Program-made: the position numbers and the translations under genes
In this document: piece after piece, positions 48,001 through 58,100 of the stretch
How the letters are laid out: each line of letters begins with the position of its first letter
Numbering within the stretch: the stretch's first letter is position 1
Notes under the pieces: generated by a model
What the model was told of the DNA's origin: nothing
Databases searched by the model: none
The model's input: only the letters and a program-made list of their open reading frames with translations
Source: Spizellomyces punctatus DAOM BR117
Lineage: Eukaryota; Chytridiomycota; Chytridiomycetes; Spizellomycetales; Spizellomycetaceae
Direction: 5' to 3'
Length of the DNA: 64,000 nt
Assembly (NCBI RefSeq): GCF_000182565.1
Contig: NW_015971557.1
Coordinates: 124,001-188,000 of the forward strand

Positions 48001-48546
48001 CATATGGATTAGATGTCAGAGCTCATGAATGCAAGTATGAATTCTACGACTGAGAACTCACCCGTACAGTACGCAACTTCTTGCCCCTCAACTGCGGCGC
48101 AGCTATGGCCAAATAGGGGTGGAAGGTTACTGGATAGATTTGACGCAGAAGCGGTCGCAGCTGATAGGAAATATATTGATGGATCTGCACGCCATTGGGC
48201 ATTTTGCTGAGGTCTTGGAACGGTTGGCCCTGCGATGGAAATGTTAATACGATTGCGGTGTCAATCATGTCAACACATCCTGCTCTGCGGTTCGGTGCCG
48301 ACGAACCGCTAAAACTGTGGCCCTCCGAAAATACCACTTTTTAGACATACCATTTGCTGATAGTACGTATGGCGGCTGTGACGCGTCCGTCCGACCTCCG
48401 ACAAAGTAGACACCCTTTGGACCAGCAAATGCCGAATGGTGATCCCGCCATGGAATTGCCTGTGCAACTACCCCGGAGGCTTGCAGCGCGGCGAGGACCA
48501 AAAGGGCAACAAGTCGCGGTAATGGATGAGAGGTGAACGGTAACAT
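45037..48546 (-). CDS. Kelch-repeat type I membrane protein with cytosolic SH3 domain
   Basis: Seven exons (introns 48230-48350, 47998-48061, 47749-47808, 46752-46823, 45560-45626, 45094-45162) give 1018 residues. An N-terminal signal peptide (LPRLVALLVLAALQASGVVA) is followed by Kelch blades: LPPLFGHSCAAVEGQEVAYC, GIPAVRGFHASVVMDDAIYM, RVLLIGGAQ, RWGVTCAKAPNSNIVYIQGG, DFFIVHGGQ. A ~190-residue low-complexity insert with repeats GFPPMRDWENGE/GFPPMRDWEGGQ separates the last blade (NGIYAFDTKHLTWT). A transmembrane helix at ~600-622 (VIVGVLLGTMVAIALAVGSL) is followed by YCRRNRNKR. The cytosolic tail ends in an SH3 domain (IVVYPHFPRMPDEVELRPGD, then YKDGWCRGTNLHTG). This is the layout of a surface sensor or adhesion protein that recruits Pro-rich partners. 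The start of exon 2 is the least certain boundary. Confidence 0.87.
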
Positions 48547-48956
48547 GATAAAATAAAGTGTTTGGAAGCAATCGTCTGTTTAGGAAATGTTAACTGGTTT
48601 TCTCGAGCTTGTTCGTATGAGTGCTTTGAATTCGCGGCGGGCGGCCCATGAAGAATGCAAAGACAAACTGCCAACCCAAATCCTTTCGTCTCTATTCGTA
48701 GTGTTTTTTACTTTGCTTGAGCACAGCCTACTTGGTGGTCTACCGACACAAAAAAAAGGTAATGTCCCAAACGACTTGTCGTTGTCCCCCCTCGTTCAAA
48801 TCAACCCAAACCGTCCAAAGCCAAACGAAAAGCAAGTTGGGCTGAGCAAAAAGTTGTTCGCACTGCCATTTTACCTCATTATTCCTTTTTGGGAAGGTTT
48901 GAGGCACAGCGTTCGGACATCAACGCGTGGCCAAGCCTCAAAACCTTCTTTTACAA
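48547..48956. other. Intergenic, no gene seen
   Basis: Spacer between the Kelch gene start and the AlkB-like stop, both on the minus strand. Confidence 0.4.
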
Positions 48957-49845
48957 CTATCCATCACACGGCATGAGCAGCGCATCTGGTAAAAGCTTCC
49001 TCAGCGTAATAGATATTCTGGTTCCTCTAGGTATTCTTTTGTTTTCCCATTCATCTTCTAACCGCTCAGGGATACCATGTTCCCACTCCCATCGTGCAGG
49101 ACCCGATAAACAAACGACATCACCTGGTGAAAGGAGAATAGGAATCGTGGTCGATTGTGTAGCTTCTCCTAGCAGTGGACATTTGGCAGCCACTTTGCTG
49201 TTTTGAACGGAATTTCGTGTCTGCTGGCAATGTGTTTGTTCTGACTTGACTGAATCGTGAGACGGAAGAATATGTGAGCACATGTCCTCTGCCTTGTTCT
49301 CGGCAGGGCGATATTCCATCACGCACGATCCAGCAAGAGAGGCTATCACAATCCCGTCATCAAAGCGTCTGACGAGATCCACATGATGCCGAAGGCCCTG
49401 TCCAGGATCATAATAATTGGCAATCATTTGGTCAAAAGCCGGATCTCTGTATGTGCATTCCGCGAGGGATTCAAAACTGTGTCAACCAAGTAGAGATGGC
49501 AAGACGATTCGCTCCATCTCACCGTTCTCGGAGTTTGTTGGGTAAAAGATCACGACTAATCTTGACGAGCTGTGACAACCACGGCGGCAGATTGCCAAAA
49601 CGCATGACTTGATTGCGGCCATTCAAAGGATCAAACCATTGCTCCTCATCTATATGCTCCAATAGTGTGTCGAGAAGAGACTGTGGAAGAAGTCGTGGGC
49701 AAAAAGTCATGCCGCGAATGACGGGATGGTGAAACGGAACCGGTGGGGGCATTGCTGACTCTGGATTGCCATGTTGACAATCTGTTTCCAACTCTGAGTC
49801 CGAGTCTGACCCAAACAGGTCATGCAACCAGCCTTTATCACTCAT
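48957..49845 (-). CDS. AlkB-like 2-oxoglutarate/Fe(II) dioxygenase
   Basis: Two exons (46-nt intron 49477-49522) give 280 residues. Predicted oxidative demethylase of nucleic acid (or protein) of the AlkB superfamily. The core shows NYYDPGQGLRHHVDLV with the HxD iron ligands, the distal His in WEWEHGIPE, and the RGTRISITLRKL strand that carries the 2-oxoglutarate-binding Arg. The N-terminus is an acidic tail (GSDSDSELE) and then GMTFCPRLLPQSLLD, RNQVMRFGNLPPWLSQL, as in ALKBH8-like AlkB proteins. Subfamily and substrate (tRNA, DNA, mRNA) cannot be assigned. A TCACGTGA site lies about 66 bp upstream. Confidence 0.88.
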
Positions 49846-50782
49846 GTGAATCTGTTGCCTTCAATGCAAGATCCTGCCAAACAGCTTGAGTAGTGGAGTT
49901 GGTTGATGGTCACGTGATGTTGACGGATGGCGGTTGAATTTCCCTCCTAGCCTGTCTCCTGGCTTGTCTCCTGGGGCCTGGACTTTGTAGTATTGTACTT
50001 TTAGGAGGAAATATCCAGTTCAGCCGGCCCCCCCCCCCCCCCCCCCTCGACCTCCTTGCCCATCTAGAAGAGTGCTGATGGGTAGAATTCGTATGCCCTT
50101 TTTATAAATGACCTCGTATCAAATGTATGAAATGGAGCATCTGAATAGTACTTGACACATGTGAAATGCCTCGTTCTGCCATGGGCATCGATTCCATTTC
50201 CCCCTACAACAACTACCAATCCACGCGAATGTAAATTACTAGAGCCAATCAACAGAACGCGTTCTTCAACGTGAAATTCCTACGAAATGTCCAATCGCTA
50301 CGGTTTCCTTCCCCCCCGTTGACCCTCCCTAATGAATGTAATTAAAAAACACAAAAAGGAGACTGGACAGAGCTCCACGTGCGATAACAACAGTGGATGG
50401 ATTCATACATTGTATTCAATTGCATCCAAATAGTGTTAAATAGCGCTTGTTTAATATCTAAAATGCAACCCATTTGTAACCAGAGAACCATAAAGGATGC
50501 TCCCCACCCATCCCCTTTTGCAAATGAATCCACTTGGAAAGGCCACGAGTCCACGCTATTGGCTTTAAAGTGTGCTTGCCATGAGATTTGATTTAAGCTA
50601 CAGATGCATAAAAACTGAGAGCTTCCGTTCTCTGCCCCCTGGAGATACCTTTGTTCTCTAGGTCATCATTGCACCGTAAACTCAAAGGTTTCGTGTGCAG
50701 TCTTGTCCCCTGCTTTTAGTTGCTGCAGATACAATCTTTCGAGGTTGTCCCTTTTGTTTTGCGTCCTGTACCTTTGCGAAAC
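49846..50782. other. Divergent promoter region with C19 tract
   Basis: No gene recognised. Contains TCACGTGA at 49910-49917, a C19 homopolymer at 50028-50046 and CACGTG at 50376-50381, about 400 bp upstream of BTA1. Confidence 0.4.
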
Positions 50783-53579
50783 ATGCCCAAAGATCCTGCA
50801 CCTACGGTGACTCCTCGCACCGCCATCATCGGCGCGCACCAGGGAAATGGTGTTAGCGTTGGTGGAACTGGAGGTAAACTCAGTCGGTCTGGATCGTCCT
50901 CGAAGAGCGGATCCATCTTGTCCGGCCGACTTGCAGCAATCATCCTGGTGGCAGCCGTGCTCTTAGCCACGGATTGGATCCCAGCCAAATCCTACTTGGG
51001 TTCGGTCAAGAGGCACCTTTCTGATTCATACACTGCCATCCGGTATCTCCCGACTGGCTTTCAGGTTGTCGCTTTCGGTAGCATCCTCGTGGCTGGTTTC
51101 TTCACAATCACAGCTGGGAAGCCCTATGTCGTCTTTGCTTGGAACTGCTTCATCAAGCCGTTTTTGAAAAAGAAGCCCACTGGGATCGATTCAGATGAAC
51201 ATCAAAAGCGCCTTGAACAGTTTTACGAAGGCCAGGCTGAAGTGTACGATGTGACGCGTAAAAGGTTTGTAGGCAGCAATAACTTTAGTTGTCTTGATTG
51301 TATATCTTACCTCATTATCTTAGACTGCTTCGCGGCCGGAGCACAATGCTGAGGCTCTGTGGCGCTCAACTTCAACAGGTATACCCTGCGGCATCCGAGA
51401 ATGACGTGGCAGCCAAGACCGAACTCTTTTCCAAGCAGCCTTCTGTCCTCCCGTCTCCGCCGTCTTCTCCGACTTTCCCCAACGCACCTAGCAAGCGCAC
51501 CGCCTGGATCGATGTTGGTGGCGGGACGGGCGAGAATATCGAAAAGATGAACGCGACATTTCCCATCTCCAACTTTACTCGAGTGTATTTGGTGGACATT
51601 ACACCTTCCTTGTGCGAAGTTGCGCGGCAACGGTTCCAGCGCTTGGGTTGGAACAACGTTCGTGTTCTCTGCATGGATGCATCCAAATTTGCGATTCCCG
51701 AGGAAGATGGCCCAGAAGATCTTGAGATTGCCTTGATTACAATGTCCTACTCTCTGTCCATGATTGAAACCTTTTACCCGCTGATTGATCGTCTCGCACA
51801 AGTATTGAGTCCTAACGGCATATTTGGTATGTACCTCTCGGTGACTTTCATGGTTAGTTTCTCGACACTGATGGTCTCCTGTATCTATAGGTATCGCTGA
51901 TTTCTACGTTTCCCAAAAGCGATCTGCGGACCCAAGCCGCCAACTCAGCTGGTTGATGCGCTGGTTCTGGTCGATTTGGTTTGACTTTGACAACGTATAT
52001 CTGCACCCATGTCGCCGAGAATATCTCGAACACAAATTCAAAACCGTAAAGTCATTCAACGGCAAAAACAAGTTCATCAAGCCCTTTGTCAAGATACCCT
52101 ACTACGTGTGGATTGGTGCCAAGCAAGAGCAGACTATACCCACCTTCAAGCTCGAAGCTGCGGCTTTGAACGGATCAGGATCGGACAGTGAGAGCGAGTT
52201 GTACAAATGTCCCCCCGAGGTTCCGCTGCCAGCCGAAAAAGTCCTACCGGTAGCGTGCCAAGGCAACGGGCATGTGCTTTCGGATCATATTCACGGTCAT
52301 GGCTACCGATGGCGCCAACCCTTTGACCCAAAGTTGCTTTCCCGATTCTCCACTTACATTTATGCGTTTGCTTGGGAAGATCCTCGCGTGGATTTGGAGT
52401 TTATGGAGCTTACACCTAATGACCGAATGTTGGTCATTACATCTGGAGGATGTAACGTTCTGGAGTACGCTGCCAAAGTCGGGCCGGCTCGGTGAGTTAC
52501 AATATTTTGTAGTTTAGCCATATCTGCATTGCTAAACTGTCGGACCAATTATCTAGTATCCATGCGGTTGACCTGAACCCATGCCAGAACAATATGCTGG
52601 AGTTGAAGCTGGCCGGTATATCTAGCCTCGAGTTTTCAGAGTTTTGGAAGTTGTTTGGTGAAGGCCATATTCCAAACTTTGAGAGTGTCCTCGACACCAA
52701 GCTGTCTCCCTTCCTCAGTCCTTCTGCCTTCTCGTTCTGGAAAGAAAATGCTGGCTTCAGTAACCTCTTCCAGACCGGATGCTCCGGATTGGCTATTCGG
52801 GTTTTCCAATTCGTTATCAAGCTTCGTGGTTTAAGGGACGCTGTCCGAAGGATGTGCAGTGCTGTCACTTTGGATGAGCAAAAACAGATCTGGAAAGAAG
52901 AGATTCGGCCCCACTTTTTGAGCACATGGCTTATTACTCTCCTTAACAATGATCGATTCCTTTGGGGTGCTTTGGGCGTTCCGCCGGCTCAGATGCAGAT
53001 GCTGATTGAAGAAGGTGAGATCATTTCGCTGCATTAAATTCGTGTCAGTAGCGACTGACAGCTATATCTTTCTATGCAGGCACGGCGTATGAATACATTG
53101 TCAACACTTTTGATCCTGTGATCGAAAATACCCATCTTCGCACCGACAACTACTTTTACTACCTCCCTCTCATGCTTAAATACAACCCTCGTAATGTTCC
53201 CGCATATTTATCTAAAGAAGGATACCGAGCCCTCCAAACCCAACCTGCTCGCCTCAACGCCATCAAAATTCACACGGACGTTATTGTATCTGTTCTCGAG
53301 CGCGAATGTGAGGACGGAGAACTGACTCGCATTATTCTTATGGACCATCTTGACTGGTTCTCGCACGAGGATGCCGAAGCCGAGATTGGTATGGTGGCCC
53401 GCAAGTGCGCTACTGGAGGAAGAGTCTATTGGCGATCAGCCGGCAAGAGGCCTTGGTACAATATTATTTTCGAGCAGAAAGGATTTGATGTCAAGCCCCT
53501 GCAGATCCGGGAGGGCTCGACAATGTACATTGATCGCGTGAATATGTATGCTAGTTTATGGTGTGGAATCAAGCTTTGA
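50783..53579 (+). CDS. BTA1: Betaine lipid synthase BTA1 (BtaB-BtaA fusion)
   Basis: Makes the phosphorus-free membrane lipid DGTS from diacylglycerol and S-adenosylmethionine. Five exons (introns 51265-51323, 51827-51890, 52492-52556, 53015-53079) give 847 residues. Two N-terminal hydrophobic segments (LAAIILVAAVLLATDWIP, VVAFGSILVAGFFTI) anchor it in the ER. A BtaB-type N-methyltransferase domain carries the SAM motif TAWIDVGGGTGENIEKM. The C-terminal BtaA (3-amino-3-carboxypropyl transferase) domain shows YIYAFAWEDPRVDLEFM, LVITSGGCNVLEYA and IHAVDLNPCQNNMLELKL. Order and length match fungal and algal BTA1. The gene is induced by phosphate starvation in several fungi; a CACGTG box upstream is compatible but weak evidence. 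Confidence 0.96.
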
Positions 53580-54107
53580 TGATGGGGGTTTGCTCTTAGA
53601 TCTTTTTAGAGAGAGATGGGAAATGGGAAGTACGGTTTTTTTTTTACTTTCACTTTTTTGTACAGCTTTGGGGATGGATAATTACTTGAATAATGGCAAT
53701 TAGTGGGTGAATGCAAGATAAAATAACGATAAATACAATACTATTTATCCCATAATCTTGATAAAACAAAGTAGAAACGCTAATGGCATTCAGGATTAGA
53801 GAAGTTGAATCGCTGGATATCGATAACATCCCTCCATGATGGTATCCCATGCCAATCCCATAAAATCACAAAACGTACACACACCGATCATTTGCAAAGG
53901 CTGTTCGTTACTTATTCTCTCTTCACATGTTTAGACATGGGTCCGTCAGTTTGACTAGAAATTGGGATAACTAGCCATGTTTCTTCCACATCCAAGTGGG
54001 GCTGACATTTTACTTGCTTTCAAGATACTTGTTTTATCTAGCTATTTGTTACTAACGGGGGATGTGAGTACGAAATGTTACATGGTGCAGTGCAGTGCAT
54101 GTCAGCT
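53580..54107. other. Convergent spacer
   Basis: 3' flank of BTA1 and of the small minus-strand gene. No gene recognised. Confidence 0.4.
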
Positions 54108-54576
54108 TTATTTATGGTAACAACCAAAACCTGGGGTAATGCAGACTAGAGTTTCGAGAAGAAGGGTGGACATGGGGTACATGTTGGAATGCATAGTGTG
54201 GAGGTGATGGAAAATGGCACTAGGCTGGAACTTGGTGTTTTGCTCCGGATCAGGAAGCTCCCAAAGCTCCCTATACAAGCGGTCTTGAATATCCTTAGCA
54301 ATTCGGTCAATCACTTGTCGTGAGTTTTCATCGCAAACCGCCGCAAATTCGGCCAATTCTTCCTCCAAACCCATCTGTGCGTCGTCGGGCATTCCTTATT
54401 TGAAAGTTTGATTGGTTGTTGGTGCAGAGGGAATGGACATGGAATGCATGGAGGTACTGGAGCAGGCTTTCGTATCGCGCGGTGCGGCGGTTGGAGCAGG
54501 GTGGCGGCGTTCTGTCTGCAACGGCTCATGAGCTTCTTCCGATTCCTTGAGAAGAATTTCCGGTGAACAACAAATA
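54108..54576 (-). CDS. Small hypothetical protein (5' end uncertain)
   Basis: Not recognised. The 3' exon (54394-54108) encodes DDAQMGLEEELAEFAAVCDE, DIQDRLYRELWELPDPEQ and a His/Met/Leu-rich end, GFGCYHK. Its stop overlaps an AATAAA polyadenylation signal. A phase-matched upstream exon (from about 54576 to 54458, intron 54395-54457) encodes an acidic stretch, EILLKESEEAHEPLQTE. There is no start codon in that exon, so at least one more exon is needed; alternatively translation starts at the Met at 54392. The acidic amphipathic helix suggests a small helical protein. Confidence 0.42.
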
Positions 54577-55141
54577 CTTCAAGGATTTGACTCCTCGGAT
54601 GCAGGACAGGTTTTCCGGTGTTAGTAATGGCCCACGACGGTCTGACTCTGGCAGAAGGAGGCGGAGCTCTTCCTAGTTCTGCAACGGTTTATGTAGGCGA
54701 TATCCTGCCTACGGCTGCTGCCGACGGGAAGCGAAGGCGAAGGGGGATACTTGGGATAGCATATAGCATACATCTCTTGTTGATTTGAAATAGTATTTGG
54801 AAACCGACCAACCCTAACCGCAATACAAACTCCACCACAAACCCTAACCCTTTAGGCTGTCGGGCTTGCTATTTTTTATCCAATTTTGCGCAAAAAAAGG
54901 AAGTCACATCACTCATTCCCGTTCGACAGCCACCCAAATTCCTTTATCCTGCTCGGACGTTTTTCGGGCCCCTCATCAGAAGACGGGTGGCTTGTGCTCA
55001 GGTTTACCTGCAACACAGAGAACACGTTTTCAGAATCCGCTTTTTGCATGCAACGTATATTGGAGAGGACAGATTTGTATGCGCTTAGACGTATTGGGCT
55101 TCCGCTTTTTAACCTTCGGCTGACTTTGGTCGTGCTAACGC
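54577..55141. other. Intergenic, no gene seen
   Basis: Spacer between the small hypothetical gene and the 3' end of the nuclease-helicase gene. Two isolated CCCTAA-like hexamers (54811-54820, 54841-54850) are too short to be telomere repeat. Confidence 0.4.
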
Positions 55142-58100
55142 TTACGGTGAGTGCACAGCCTCGGTCCGGTTCAGGTTGAAAACCTCGGTGACGGTGACTT
55201 CTGCCTCTTCCGCGGTCAATTCATGAACTGTGCTGGTAAGATGATCGAGAAGTTGACGGGGTTTGAGGTACACCCTTTTTTGCTTGCTTGATGGGCACTG
55301 TGGGCAGTGGGTCGATGATCCCCATAGAGCGAGGGCAATCTCCGACTTCTTCAGCCCGTGAGTGGATTTGACTCTCATGTGCTTCACCAAGAGCGAGATG
55401 GTGGGAAAACTTTGTTGGCAAAGTGGGCAGAGCTTGAAGCCCCCACCAGCAGCATTGGAGGGTGGGACGGACGGTCTCGATGCGTCATCTGTGACAGAAG
55501 GCACTGCGGTAGGGATCGGGGGGAGAACCTCGGCGACGATAACTTCTGCCTCTCCCACGGTCAATTCGTGGGCTGGACTGGTAAGATGACTGCGAAGTCG
55601 ATGGGGCCTGAGGTACACCTTTGTCCTGCTTGACGGGCAGCGTGGGCAGCGGGTCAATGATCCCCATAGAGCGAGGGCAATCTCCGACTTCTTCAGCCCA
55701 TGAGTGGATCTGACTCTCATGTGCTTCACCAAGAGCGAGATGGTGGGAAAACTTTGTTGGCAAAGTGGGCAGAGCTTGAAGCCCCCACCAGCAGCATTGG
55801 AGGGTGGGACGGACGGTCTCGATGCGTCATCTGTGACAGAAGGCACTGCGGTAGGGATCGGGGGGAGAACCTCGGCGACGATAACTTCTGCCTCTCCCAC
55901 GGTCAATTCGTGGGCTGGACTGGTAAGATGACTGCGAAGTCGATGGGGCCTGAGGTACACCTTTGTCCTGCTTGACGGGCAGCGTGGGCAGCGGGTCAAT
56001 GATCCCCATAGAGCGAGGGCAATCTCCGACTTCTTCAGCCCATGAGTGGATTTGACTCTCATGTGCTTCACCAAGAGCGAGATGGTGGGAAAACTTTGTT
56101 GGCAAAGTGGGCAGAGCTTGAAGCCCCCACCAGCAGCATTGGAGGGTGGGACGGACGGTGTCGACTCGTCATCTGTCGCAGAAGGCACTGCGGGCTTTCC
56201 TGAAGAGGGAGAAAGCCCACATCGTGGAGTATCTACTTCCTGGCGGTTGATTACAGGCGTCGGCCTGTCGTCGCAACGTTCCCACTCTTGGAAAATCCTT
56301 TCGATCGTGTCAACCAATGGCAAGTTCCACTCGAACAAATGTGGCCCCAAGGTCGACGGAAGGAATGCAAAGCTAAGAAGCCCTCTCACTTGGTCGCAGA
56401 GGCTGGTATCAGTGCTGTCGAGAGGAGAATCAAAGACACCATCAAGGGCACCTTCTTTCTCACGCTTCAGCCCCTTTCGCGTTGGTCTCAACAGTGTCGG
56501 GTGTAGCTGCTTAACACCTAAGCAGAGCAGCGCCAGCGATAGCCACCGGTGGCCCGGGGGAAGAAGTGTAATACCTTCATTCACCCTGACTCTACCGTTA
56601 TCAAAGAGTACGAAGGAAGAGGCCACTGCAAAGAGAGCACCTCGGCCTAGGTGGGCCGATACACCACAGAAAGAGTTGCGTGAGATACTACAGTCACTAG
56701 GAGCGGGTGGTGCATCAGAGGTTGTGATCTTTCCCAGACGCTGCCAGGCGGGGGTTGACGGAAGCACTTTTGTCGCTATCACTGGCGTCAAGCTGGCTGG
56801 AATCGCAGCCTTTCCGTCTTGATCTTGACCCAACTTCCCTTCTTGCTTCGCTGAGCTCTTGCCTTTGTTGGCCTTATTTGACTTCTTTGAACCTTCAACC
56901 CGTTGTGAGTGTGGTGCGGGAGAGGACTTCAGTCCTCCACGGTCTTCTTTCAAGTCAGGCAGCCTCAGTTCGCAATCTTTGAGGTTCCCTCTCATGCTGG
57001 ACCAGAGAACTCGACAACTGAGCGGGACGTCGTGTATGAGAGGACAAGTCACAGCCTCACCAGCGCCAACTGTCTTCGGCGCTCTGTAAGCGACGGTTAA
57101 GACGCTCGATTGCAAGAGAACAGAAGATTCGATGGTGGTGTCCTTCGCCAAGGAAGATGCCATGCCAAAGGAGTCATCCCTTATTTGCAGAGCGTCTTCA
57201 AGGGTTTGGGTGTGACTGGACTGCTCTGACCGCTTCTCAATCCCTTGGAAGAAAAAAATTCTGCGGAGCATCTCCTCTGTGATACTGTGGATATCGGTGC
57301 AAACAAGCCGCGCCTTTCCAGCTGCAGGTATTTGGAGATAAAACGAGGAAGGCAGCCTCGAACTCAAGGCTATTAAAAGCTTCTCATCATCGTCGGTGGC
57401 GAAGGAAACGGTACGTGAATAGACGTCGTATTGGGCGCAGCTTGCGGTGGAAGTCTTAGCAATGTAAGTTTCGTAGCCTTGCTTCGTGGGGAGCAGCTTC
57501 AGCTCAATCTCCTGAAGACCTAATCTTGATACTAACGATAAGAATTCTGCACGGAATAAGTGGGACATCTGGTCATCCGCAACTGGCTCTGTGCCTTCTT
57601 TTAACGCTCTACCAAATTTTTTTGATATGAGAAGTCTTAGTTCTCTGGAAGATGCTAGTGTCGTGTTGTTCTTCACCTTCGCGGCTGCTATCCCTTCGCT
57701 CTTCTCGTCCTCAACGGCAGATGATCCCTCTACGTCCATAATGACCCAGAACATTTGGACTCCCAGGTCGCTGCCGACCGCCAAAAGATCAGCTACAACG
57801 TGGTTCAAGTTGCTCTTGAACATATCGGCTCTATACAGCCGCTTATACAGCCGCTCCAGCTTCCATCCGTTAAAGCTCTCAAAGTCGCGCGGCTGCTGAG
57901 GAAGGAGTGTTGCGAGCTGCTCTGCAGAGACGGCAACGTTTTCAAGCTCCATTTGAAAGGCAGATGCTGTCCACTCCTGCTCTTCCACTCTCGAAGGCTG
58001 CTGCAAAGGTTTCGTGGCCTTCGCCATCTTCTTTAGCTTGTGAGCCTTGGAACAGAGAAGTTTGTCGGGAAAAGTCCATGTGAGGATAAGTCTAAGGCGA

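Noticed and set aside
48044-48337. Alternative frame for Kelch exon 2
   Set aside because: Open and superficially plausible (PFQDLSKMPNG), but no donor-acceptor pair restores the following Kelch frame, whereas the acceptor at 48230 does.
54808-54853. CCCTAA-like hexamers
   Set aside because: Only about one and a half units at each of two places; not an interstitial telomere array.
56046-56822. Long plus-strand frame opposite the zinc-finger region
   Set aside because: Antisense shadow of the repetitive, GC-rich coding sequence; no motif of its own.
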